From: Clostridiales bacterium UBA6363
GTDB taxonomy: Bacteria; Bacillota; Clostridia; UBA1381
NCBI GenBank assembly: GCA_002438865.1
Contig: DJRJ01000058.1
Coordinates: forward strand, 1 to 5,429
Reading direction: 5' to 3'
Length of the DNA: 5,429 bases
Positions within the stretch are counted from its first letter, which is position 1; every line of letters begins with the position of its first letter. A program made the position numbers and the translations under genes. Under the pieces are notes generated by a model. The model saw only the letters and a list, made by a program, of their open reading frames with translations. It did no database searches and was not told the DNA's origin. This document shows, one piece after another, positions 1 to 5,429 of the stretch.

Positions 1-50
1 TTCGGTATTTTCATCAATTTTCGCATCGGTTTATTATATATATTGTATAT

Positions 51-93
51 AATAAAGAAACTCTGCCGATTATATCGGCAGAGTTTCTTTATT
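51..93. terminator. Bidirectional intrinsic terminator after yunB
   Basis: A 20-bp perfect inverted repeat (51-70 and 74-93) surrounds a 3-nt loop. Its GC-rich core CTCTGCCGAT/ATCGGCAGAG is flanked by A-rich and T-rich arms, so either strand yields a hairpin whose 3' side runs into TTTCTTTATT. On the minus strand it ends the thrS-yunB unit and overlaps the last base of the yunB stop codon. Symmetry suggests it could also serve a convergent plus-strand gene outside the window. Confidence 0.9.
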
Positions 94-713
94 TAATCAC
101 TTATAATTCCCGCATTTGCACCGTAATATTTGGGTACATCTCCCTTTATTACCGTTTCGAGTAGCGGAATATCCGTTGTTACCGTTTCTTTATGGGAAAA
201 AATATATCCCGTGCCGGTAACGTCAACCGAAACTTTTAAAGTGACTCTGTGGTTTACCTGATTTATTCCGGCGCTCTCGAAGTTTTCTTCGAGATTTGCG
301 AAAACAAGCGAAACAGGAGCTATTTTCAGCGGTATCTGCGGCCCTATTCCCGATAAAACCGGCAGTTTTGACGCACTCATAAGCGGAATATGCACCGTTT
401 GTGCGCCGTATGTATTTATTCTTTTCCGGATATCGCTTATAAGGCGTGATTTAAGCCTGTTTATTTTTACCGTGTCGGCATCAATAATACCATTATCTGT
501 TTCGGAAAATCCGCCGTCGGTTTCGGCAAACACCTCGCTTACCGATGTGTTCACAATATCATTTACCATTGTATTGGCACAGGCGGAAAACCTTGCCTGA
601 TATGACGGTGCAAGCCTGTACAGCGTGCCGTATATAAGTAGTATAACGGCGGCGATAATCGCAATACGCCTTATAAAATATCTTTTATATCTGACATTAA
701 ACCCCATCCGCAT
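93..713 (-). CDS. yunB: Sporulation protein YunB
   Basis: This 206-aa protein has a basic N-terminus (RYKRYFIRR, about 8-16), one hydrophobic segment at about 17-33 (IAIIAAVILLIYG) that should anchor it in a membrane, and a soluble domain that probably lies outside the cytoplasm. The C-terminal half matches the YunB sporulation family: IPL at 109-111, GIGPQIPLKI (122-131, compare GNLGPKIPVRF in B. subtilis YunB), AGINQVNHRVTLKVSVDV (148-165) and GDVPKYY (191-197). B. subtilis YunB is about 254 aa; this version is shorter at the tail. In B. subtilis the gene is under the mother-cell factor sigma-E and mutants sporulate less well; the exact molecular role is not known to me. It follows thrS by 52 nt. 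No convincing promoter is visible in that gap, and the start region lies in a strong hairpin. The coding stop TAA (95-93) touches the downstream terminator. Confidence 0.92.
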   Translation of the reverse strand: MRMGFNVRYKRYFIRRIAIIAAVILLIYGTLYRLAPSYQARFSACANTMVNDIVNTSVSEVFAETDGGFSETDNGIIDADTVKINRLKSRLISDIRKRINTYGAQTVHIPLMSASKLPVLSGIGPQIPLKIAPVSLVFANLEENFESAGINQVNHRVTLKVSVDVTGTGYIFSHKETVTTDIPLLETVIKGDVPKYYGANAGIISD

Positions 714-752
714 AATATCACCTCCGCTGAGATATATTATGCGGATACGGGG
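702..752 (-). repeat. Inverted repeat / RNA hairpin enclosing the yunB start
   Basis: ATCCGCATAATAT (746-734) and ATATTATGCGGAT (718-706) are perfect 13-bp inverted arms around a 15-nt loop (733-719). CCCC (752-749) and GGGG (705-702) extend the stem by 4 bp past a 2-nt bulge on the 5' side. In the RNA, the yunB SD GGAGGTG (725-719) would be in the loop, and the yunB ATG (713-711) would be paired in the 3' arm. There is no proper U run after it (only TTTAAT), so it is a poor terminator candidate. The structure is seen directly; a regulatory role is inference. Confidence 0.75.
717..725 (-). promoter_or_regulatory. yunB ribosome binding site
   Basis: GGAGGTGAT, nearly the full complement of the 16S 3' end, places GGAGG 7 nt before the ATG at 713-711. 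That spacing favours Met1 over the in-frame Met3 (707-705). The site falls mostly in the loop of the start-site hairpin. Confidence 0.85.
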
Positions 753-765
753 TATTCTGTGAAAG

Positions 766-2517
766 TTACAGTTTCTTTGTTTCCACTTCTTCGGTTATGC
801 GCTTGATGAAGTCCTCCAAAGGCATTGCGCCCAGGTCGCCTTCTTTTCTTTCACGAACCGATACAGTACCGTTTTCTATATCCTTGTCACCTATAACAAG
901 CATATACGGAACTTTTTCAAGCTGTGCTTCACGAAGTTTATATCCGAGTTTCTCGCTTCTGTCGTCCACTTCAAGCCTTATTATGCCGCTTTCTTCCAGC
1001 TTTTTCTTAACCTCGTAAACATAGTCGAGATGTCTGTCAGCTATCGGCAAAAGCTTAACCTGTACCGGAGCAAGCCATACAGGGAATGCGCCTGCATATT
1101 TTTCAATAAGAAGTGCAAGCGTTCTTTCATAACAGCCGATAGATGTTCTGTGAATGATATACGGATTTTTCTTTGTTCCGTCCTTATCGGTGTATTCCAT
1201 TCCGAATTTTTCGGCAAGCATCTGGTCTATCTGGATTGTGATAAGCGTATCCTCTTTACCGTGAACATTCTTTATCTGTATATCAAGCTTAGGGCCGTAG
1301 AAAGCAGCCTCTCCTATTCCGATCTTGTAATCGATACCAATATCATCAAGGATTGTTTTCATTATGGACTGTGCCTCGTCCCATTGTTCCTCTGTGCCTA
1401 TATATTTCTCACGGTTGTTGGGATCCCACTGTGAAAATCTGTAGGTTACGTCTTCGTCAAGACCGAGAGTTTTGAGCAGGAAGTTTGTAAGCTCAAGACA
1501 GCCTCTGAATTCGTCCTCAAGCTGTTCCGGGGTACACATAAGATGTCCCTCCGAAATTGTAAACTGACGCACTCTGATAAGTCCGTGCATTTCGCCTGAC
1601 GCTTCATTTCTGAAAAGTGTTGACGTTTCGTTTAAGCGCATCGGCAAATCACGGTACGAACGTCCTCTGTTTAAAAATACCTGATACTGGAACGGGCAAG
1701 TCATAGGACGCAATGCGAATACTTCGCTGTCCTTTTCCTCATCGCCCATAACAAACATTCCCTCTTTGTAATGATCCCAGTGTCCCGAGATTTTATAAAG
1801 GTCGCTCTTTGCCATAAGCGGTGTTTTGGTAAGCTGCCAACCACGCTTTTGCTCCTCGTCCTCGACAAATCTCTGCAAAAGCTGTATAACTCTTGCGCCT
1901 TTCGGAAGCATTATCGGGAGTCCCTGACCGATGTAATCAACCGTTGTGAACAGTTCAAGTTCACGTCCGAGCTTGTTATGATCTCTTTTCTTTGCTTCTT
2001 CAAGGTCCTCAAGGTGTTTTTCGAGTTCGTCCTTTGTAAGGAATGCCGTGCCGTAAATTCTTGTGAGCATTTTATTATGCTCATCGCCTCTCCAATATGC
2101 GCCCGTTGCTGATAAAAGCTTAAATGCTTTTACCTTTGACGTATACTTTACATGCGGTCCTGCGCAAAGGTCCGTAAATTCACCCTGCTTGTAGAAAGAA
2201 ATCGGCTCTCCTTCGGGGATTTCATTTATAAGCTCGATTTTGTACGGTTCATCTTTCATAAGCTCCAATGCTTCTTCTCTCGGAAGTTCAAATCTTTCGA
2301 TTTTGAGGTTTTCCTTTGCTATTTTTTTCATTTCCGCTTCTATAGCGTCCAAATCCTCACGGGTAAAAGCGTGTTCGGTGTCAAAATCATAATAAAATCC
2401 GCTGTCGATTGCCGGACCTATGGTAAGCTTTACCTCCGGGAAAAGTCTTTTGACTGCCTGCGCCATAACGTGCGACGCCGAGTGTCTTAATGTTTGCAAT
2501 TCGTTCATTTCTGCCAT
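766..2517 (-). CDS. thrS: Threonyl-tRNA synthetase, short form without TGS domain
   Basis: This cytoplasmic class II synthetase joins threonine to tRNA-Thr using ATP. At 583 aa it is shorter than the usual ~640 aa, because it lacks the N-terminal TGS (N1) domain and starts almost at once with the N2 editing domain. Editing-site residues are kept: HSASH (His12, His16) and LCAGPH (Cys118, His122). In the catalytic core, the zinc ligands by comparison with E. coli Cys334/His385/His511 are Cys274 (RPMTCPF), His325 (SEGHLMC) and His456 (IIHRTS). Motif 2 is FRNEASGEMHGLIRVRQFT with Arg303, and motif 3 is GCYERTLALL with Arg465. GEAAFYGPKLDI (about 402-413) is the other conserved core block. The C-terminal anticodon-binding domain begins near WLAPVQV (481-487). 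Expression is placed under threonine control by the T-box leader. yunB follows 52 nt after the TAA (768-766). Confidence 0.99.
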   Translation of the reverse strand: MAEMNELQTLRHSASHVMAQAVKRLFPEVKLTIGPAIDSGFYYDFDTEHAFTREDLDAIEAEMKKIAKENLKIERFELPREEALELMKDEPYKIELINEIPEGEPISFYKQGEFTDLCAGPHVKYTSKVKAFKLLSATGAYWRGDEHNKMLTRIYGTAFLTKDELEKHLEDLEEAKKRDHNKLGRELELFTTVDYIGQGLPIMLPKGARVIQLLQRFVEDEEQKRGWQLTKTPLMAKSDLYKISGHWDHYKEGMFVMGDEEKDSEVFALRPMTCPFQYQVFLNRGRSYRDLPMRLNETSTLFRNEASGEMHGLIRVRQFTISEGHLMCTPEQLEDEFRGCLELTNFLLKTLGLDEDVTYRFSQWDPNNREKYIGTEEQWDEAQSIMKTILDDIGIDYKIGIGEAAFYGPKLDIQIKNVHGKEDTLITIQIDQMLAEKFGMEYTDKDGTKKNPYIIHRTSIGCYERTLALLIEKYAGAFPVWLAPVQVKLLPIADRHLDYVYEVKKKLEESGIIRLEVDDRSEKLGYKLREAQLEKVPYMLVIGDKDIENGTVSVRERKEGDLGAMPLEDFIKRITEEVETKKL

Positions 2518-2525
2518 AGTAAATA

Positions 2526-2533
2526 CTTCCTTT
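2526..2533 (-). promoter_or_regulatory. thrS ribosome binding site
   Basis: AAAGGAAG sits 8 nt before the ATG at 2517-2515. It fixes the start and shows that the protein begins at the editing domain, because the riboswitch terminator lies only about 45 nt upstream and leaves no room for a longer N-terminus. Confidence 0.85.
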
Positions 2534-2562
2534 CAATAATTATTAAGCGCATTACCCGAAAT

Positions 2563-2604
2563 AAAAAAATGCACTCCGAGTAATGTTAATTACTCAGGAG
2601 TGCA
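2563..2604 (-). terminator. T-box intrinsic terminator before thrS
   Basis: The arms TGCACTCC-T-GAGTAAT (2604-2589) and ATTACTCGGAGTGCA (2584-2570) form a 15-bp stem with one bulged U and a 4-nt loop (TAAC), followed directly by seven U residues (2569-2563). It is the default fold when tRNA-Thr is charged. As there is no other terminator after uvrA, it also probably ends read-through transcripts from that gene. Confidence 0.95.
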
Positions 2605-2627
2605 GAATATACACGGTTCCATCCTGA
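2594..2627 (-). promoter_or_regulatory. T-box antiterminator
   Basis: UCAGGA (2627-2622) pairs perfectly with UCCUGA (2599-2594), and GUG (2614-2612) pairs with CAC (2602-2600). The 7-nt bulge UGGAACC (2621-2615) between the helices is the hallmark T-box bulge UGGNACC. UGGA would pair with an uncharged tRNA 3' end UCCA, which predicts U as the discriminator base of the sensed tRNA-Thr. The 3' strand overlaps the 5' arm of the terminator, so the two folds exclude each other. Confidence 0.95.
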
Positions 2628-2718
2628 TTGCGGTAAAATACCGCCGCTTGTTTTTATCGTTAACGCAGATTCACGTAATACCTACTAAAATAATTTTTTC
2701 GGTATTCTGCTCCGAAGT

Positions 2719-2721
2719 GGT
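2719..2721 (-). other. T-box specifier codon ACC (Thr)
   Basis: The triplet lies in the 3' strand of the Stem I internal loop, in the context GAAC-ACC-A-CTTC. The A after it and the following CTTC helix match the arrangement in other T-boxes (for example GAA-GGC-A-CUUC in a Geobacillus glyQS leader, recalled from the literature). ACC would pair with a GGU anticodon of tRNA-Thr. Confidence 0.9.
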
Positions 2722-2819
2722 GTTCGTCTGCCGCCGCCAAAGAAACACTTTCAGCCACGATGTTTCCTCTCTCATTGGTTTTGCGGCAAATTACTGTCTT
2801 CATCATCACCGTTTTGTAT

Positions 2820-2848
2820 ATTATCTCACTATTTTTGCAAAAAGTCAA
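2820..2848 (-). promoter_or_regulatory. Housekeeping (sigma-A type) promoter for the thrS leader
   Basis: Read on the minus strand, TTGACT (2848-2843) is followed by 17 nt and GATAAT (2825-2820). A TG one base before the -10 box makes it an extended -10 promoter. The predicted transcription start is near 2813, just ahead of the first T-box landmarks. The -35 hexamer contains the uvrA TGA stop (2847-2845), so the promoter starts inside the end of uvrA. Assignment is from consensus match and position only. Confidence 0.82.
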
Positions 2849-5429
2849 GATTTTTTTTCGGATTGTAAAATCTTTTTAATATATTTCCCCGTATATGATT
2901 TTTCCACCTCGGCTATTTCCTCGGGTGTACCCTCGGCAACTATCGTGCCGCCGTTTTTTCCGCCCTCCGGTCCGAGGTCGATTATATAATCCGCAGTTTT
3001 TATAACGTCAAGATTATGTTCGATAACGATAACGGTGTTTCCGTTATCGACAAGCTTGTCAAGCACGGCTGTAAGCTTGTGAACATCTGCAGTATGCAAG
3101 CCGGTTGTCGGCTCGTCAAGAATATAGATTGTTCTTCCCGTTGAACGCTTTGAAAGCTCTGTCGCAAGCTTTACTCGCTGCGCCTCGCCGCCCGAAAGCG
3201 TTGTTGAGCTTTGACCCAGTTTGATATATCCCAAGCCTACCTCCTGCAAGGTTTCAAGCTTTCTTTTAAGTCTGGGCAAATTCTCAAAAAAATCCGCCGC
3301 CTCGTCAACAGTCATTTCGAGAACGTCATATATATTCTTGCCCTTGTATTTTACTTCAAGCGTTTCACGGTTATAGCGTCTGCCCTTGCAGACCTCGCAC
3401 GGCACGAAAACGTCCGAGAGAAAATTCATTTCAATTTTTATAATTCCGTCGCCGGTACATGCCTCGCATCTGCCGCCTTTAACGTTAAACGAAAAACGCC
3501 CTGCCGAATATCCCTTTGCCTTTGACTCGGCAACCGAAGCGAAAAGCGTTCTTATATCGTTAAAAACGCCCGTATAAGTCGCGGGGTTTGAGCGCGGCGT
3601 TCTGCCTATGGGCGACTGGTCGATATTTATAACTTTATCAAGGTTAGAAAGTCCTTTAATTTCGTCGTGTTTACCCGCAAATTTTCTTGCGCCGTTAAGC
3701 TCCGCCGCAAGCTTTTTATAAAGAATTTCGTTAACAAGCGACGATTTGCCCGAGCCCGAAACGCCCGTTACGGCAACGAACATACCGAGCGGAATTTTAA
3801 CGTCGATATTTTTAAGGTTATTTTGCCGTGCGCCTTTTATTTCAAGAAACTTGCCGTTCCCCTTTCGGCGTTTTTCGGGAACTTCAATCTTCTCTTTGCC
3901 CGAAAGGTATCTGCCCGTTATTGAGGCGTCGCACTTTTTAATTTCTTCGGGCGTTCCCGCAAAGACTATTTCGCCGCCATGTATGCCCGCACCGGGGCCT
4001 ACGTCCACAATATAATCGGCGGCGTTCATTGTGTCCTCGTCGTGCTCGACAACAATAAGCGTATTGCCGAGGTCGCGAAGCTCCTTTAAAGAATTAAGAA
4101 GCTTGTCGTTGTCGCGCTGATGAAGCCCTATACTCGGCTCGTCAAGTATATAAAGAACGCCCATAAGCGAAGAGCCTATCTGCGTTGCAAGGCGTATGCG
4201 CTGGCTTTCGCCGCCCGAAAGCGTGCCCGAAGAGCGCGAAAGCGTGAGATAGTCAAGCCCGACGTTGCAAAGGAAAGAAAGCCTTGAACGGATTTCTTTA
4301 AAAATCTGCTTGCCGATAAGCTCGTCTTTTTCGCTGAGCTTTAAGGAATTTATAAAAGCAAGCTCGTCTTTAATCGACATATCGGTAAATTCCTTTATAT
4401 TTTTGCCGCCGACCGTTACGGCAAGCGACGCGGGCTTCAGCCTTGCGCCGCCGCAATCGGGGCAGGGGCAGGCGGTCATATACTGTTCTATTTCGCCGCG
4501 CGACCACTCGCTTGTTGTTTCTTTATATCTGCGTTCAAGGTTATTTACAATGCCCTCAAACTCGGTCATATATGTGCCGCTTCCGTATTCGTTGCTTCGC
4601 GTCATTTTAATGCGCTCGCCGCCCGTTCCGTAAAGAATGGCGTGCTGACCCTCGGGCGAAATATCTTTAAACGGCGTTGAAAGCGTAAAGCCGTAATGCT
4701 CGGCTAACGCTCTGTAATACATTCCCGCAATGGTGCTTTTGTCGGTATTGCCCCAGCCGCAGCCTTTTATTGCGCCGTCTTTGATAGAAAGATTTCTGTT
4801 AGGGACTATAAGGTCCTCCGAAACGCGCAAAAAGACGCTTAAACCCGAGCAAGTGGGGCACGCGCCGAACGGATTGTTGAAAGAGAACATACGCGGTTCA
4901 AGCTCATCCATAAAAGAGCCGTGCTCGGGGCAGGCAAAGTTTTGAGAAAAAAGCATTTCTTCGCCGTCGATAACATCTACAAGCACGGTGCCGTCGGTAA
5001 GAGAAAGCGCCGTTTCCAAAGAATCCGTAAGTCTTGACGCAACAGAACGTTTCATAACGAGCCTGTCAACGACTATCTCAATATTGTGCTTTTTGTTTTT
5101 TTCGGGCTTGATTTTTTCAGAGAGGTCATATGTTATTCCGTCTATTCTTACTCTTGCAAAGCCCGAGCGCGCCGCTTTTTCAAGCTCTTTTTGAAACTCG
5201 CCCTTTTTGCCCTTGGCAATCGGCGCCAAAACCTGAAATTTCGTCCCGTCATTAAGCTGCATTATTTTGTCAACTATTTGGTCAACGGACTGCTGTTTTA
5301 TTTCTCTGCCGCAGACAGGACAATGCGGCACGCCGACTCTTGCATACAAAAGCCTTAAATAGTCGTATATTTCGGTTACGGTGCCGACCGTTGAGCGCGG
5401 GTTTTTAGATGTGGTTTTCTGGTCAATGG
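2845..5429 (-). CDS. uvrA: UvrABC excinuclease subunit A, 5' end truncated by window edge
   Basis: UvrA is the cytoplasmic ABC-type ATPase that finds bulky DNA lesions and loads UvrB in nucleotide excision repair. The frame is open to the window edge; the first full codon is at 5427, giving 860 residues of a protein usually about 940-960 long, so roughly 90 N-terminal residues including the first Walker A are missing. It opens with the family motif [20 protein letters not shown]. In this partial numbering: a zinc module at 166-193 (CPEH...CPTC), first ABC signature LSGGE 403-407, Walker B ILDEP 427-431 with EH near 462, second Walker [10 protein letters not shown] 555-563, intact C2-C2 zinc finger (Cys 654, 657, 677, 680), second LSGGE 744-748, ILDEP 769-773 and EH 803-804. 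The tail is Lys-rich and ends at TGA 2847-2845. The TTG at 5349 is an internal Leu codon, not the start. No terminator lies directly behind the gene; the thrS promoter and T-box follow at once. Confidence 0.99.
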   Translation of the reverse strand, partial: IDQKTTSKNPRSTVGTVTEIYDYLRLLYARVGVPHCPVCGREIKQQSVDQIVDKIMQLNDGTKFQVLAPIAKGKKGEFQKELEKAARSGFARVRIDGITYDLSEKIKPEKNKKHNIEIVVDRLVMKRSVASRLTDSLETALSLTDGTVLVDVIDGEEMLFSQNFACPEHGSFMDELEPRMFSFNNPFGACPTCSGLSVFLRVSEDLIVPNRNLSIKDGAIKGCGWGNTDKSTIAGMYYRALAEHYGFTLSTPFKDISPEGQHAILYGTGGERIKMTRSNEYGSGTYMTEFEGIVNNLERRYKETTSEWSRGEIEQYMTACPCPDCGGARLKPASLAVTVGGKNIKEFTDMSIKDELAFINSLKLSEKDELIGKQIFKEIRSRLSFLCNVGLDYLTLSRSSGTLSGGESQRIRLATQIGSSLMGVLYILDEPSIGLHQRDNDKLLNSLKELRDLGNTLIVVEHDEDTMNAADYIVDVGPGAGIHGGEIVFAGTPEEIKKCDASITGRYLSGKEKIEVPEKRRKGNGKFLEIKGARQNNLKNIDVKIPLGMFVAVTGVSGSGKSSLVNEILYKKLAAELNGARKFAGKHDEIKGLSNLDKVINIDQSPIGRTPRSNPATYTGVFNDIRTLFASVAESKAKGYSAGRFSFNVKGGRCEACTGDGIIKIEMNFLSDVFVPCEVCKGRRYNRETLEVKYKGKNIYDVLEMTVDEAADFFENLPRLKRKLETLQEVGLGYIKLGQSSTTLSGGEAQRVKLATELSKRSTGRTIYILDEPTTGLHTADVHKLTAVLDKLVDNGNTVIVIEHNLDVIKTADYIIDLGPEGGKNGGTIVAEGTPEEIAEVEKSYTGKYIKKILQSEKKS

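Larger units (their letters stand above)
2518..2813 (-). promoter_or_regulatory. Threonine T-box riboswitch leader of thrS
   Basis: T-box leaders bind a matching uncharged tRNA and switch from terminator to antiterminator, so that the synthetase gene is read when its amino acid is scarce. Landmarks in order: GATGAAG (2804-2798) and AGTA (2795-2792), resembling the kink-turn and S-turn of Stem I; a Stem I helix GCCGC/GCGGC (2787-2783 with 2734-2730) and CCAA/TTGG; the AG-rich stretch GAGAGAG (2773-2767); a distal hairpin with loop bases GTGGCTGAAAG; then GAAC-ACC-A-CTTCGGAGC, where ACC (2721-2719) is the specifier codon for Thr and CTTC can pair with the GAAG upstream. A candidate Stem II pairs GCAGA+ATACC (2710-2701) with GGTAT (2682-2678) and TCTGC (2669-2665). 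Stem III is GCGGTA-TTT-TACCGC (2644-2630). The T-box proper and the terminator follow and are listed separately. The Thr specifier agrees with the downstream gene, an independent check on the reading. Confidence 0.96.

Noticed and set aside
1..26. Possible start of another minus-strand gene (ATG at 26-24, reading MRKLMKIP to the edge)
   Set aside because: Only eight full codons are in the window and no Shine-Dalgarno precedes the ATG, so it cannot be supported.
30..56. AT-only-like stretch (one G in 27 bases) that could hold a promoter
   Set aside because: No -35 at proper spacing to any of the many TATAAT-like strings; it lies next to the terminator U tract and is explained well enough by terminator flank composition.
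702..752. The hairpin before yunB read as a thrS terminator
   Set aside because: The stem is followed by only TTTAAT inside the coding region, and the 15-nt loop is large for an intrinsic terminator.
2660..2848. 62-codon minus-strand frame starting with TTG overlapping the uvrA stop
   Set aside because: It lies in the thrS promoter and T-box leader, runs through Stem I, the specifier and candidate Stem II, has no SD, and its codons are explained by RNA structure.
2600..2989. 129-codon plus-strand frame across the uvrA-thrS gap
   Set aside because: Antisense shadow over the T-box leader and the end of uvrA; no ribosome binding site and no recognisable protein.
3185..4224. Exact 17-nt direct repeat (3185-3201 and 4208-4224)
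   Set aside because: Both copies encode TLSGGE, the ABC signature of the two UvrA nucleotide-binding domains; ancient domain duplication with shared codon choice explains it.
2845..5349. TTG at 5349 as the uvrA start
   Set aside because: The frame stays open upstream to the window edge and encodes highly conserved UvrA residues ([15 protein letters not shown]), so this TTG is an internal Leu codon.

Overview
The window looks like chromosomal DNA from an endospore-forming Firmicute, most probably a member of class Clostridia. Three things point there: a YunB-type sporulation protein, a threonine T-box riboswitch in front of thrS, and a ThrRS of the short form (no N-terminal TGS domain) that I associate with clostridial genomes. 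Family or genus cannot be fixed from sequence reading alone. All three genes lie on the minus strand, so transcription runs from high to low coordinates: uvrA (5' part cut off by the window edge), then thrS, then yunB.

Layout, in transcription order. 5429-2845: most of uvrA, the ATP-binding damage-recognition subunit of UvrABC; about the first 90 residues, with the first Walker A, are outside the window. 2848-2820: a consensus-like promoter (TTGACT, 17 nt, GATAAT, with an extended -10 TG) whose -35 box contains the uvrA stop codon. About 2813-2518: a leader of roughly 296 nt that is a full T-box riboswitch with an ACC (Thr) specifier, Stem I landmarks, candidate Stems II and III, a 7-nt T-box bulge in an antiterminator, and a competing intrinsic terminator. 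This accounts for the whole uvrA-thrS gap. 2517-766: thrS, threonyl-tRNA synthetase. 765-714: a 52-nt gap with a strong inverted repeat that continues into the next gene, putting the yunB Shine-Dalgarno in a hairpin loop and its ATG in the stem. 713-93: yunB. 93-51: a 20-bp perfect inverted repeat that works as a (probably bidirectional) terminator. 50-1: AT-rich sequence with no gene I can support.

How the parts relate: uvrA (DNA repair) and thrS (translation) have no direct functional link, but they are coupled by position. No terminator is seen between the uvrA stop and the T-box terminator, so uvrA read-through RNA would also enter the threonine-sensing leader. yunB has a near-perfect ribosome binding site but no convincing promoter of its own, and its start codon can be folded away in any transcript that comes through from thrS. 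No mobile element, CRISPR array, tRNA or rRNA gene was seen. Nothing here is a wholly new system; the yunB start-codon hairpin is the least explained element.
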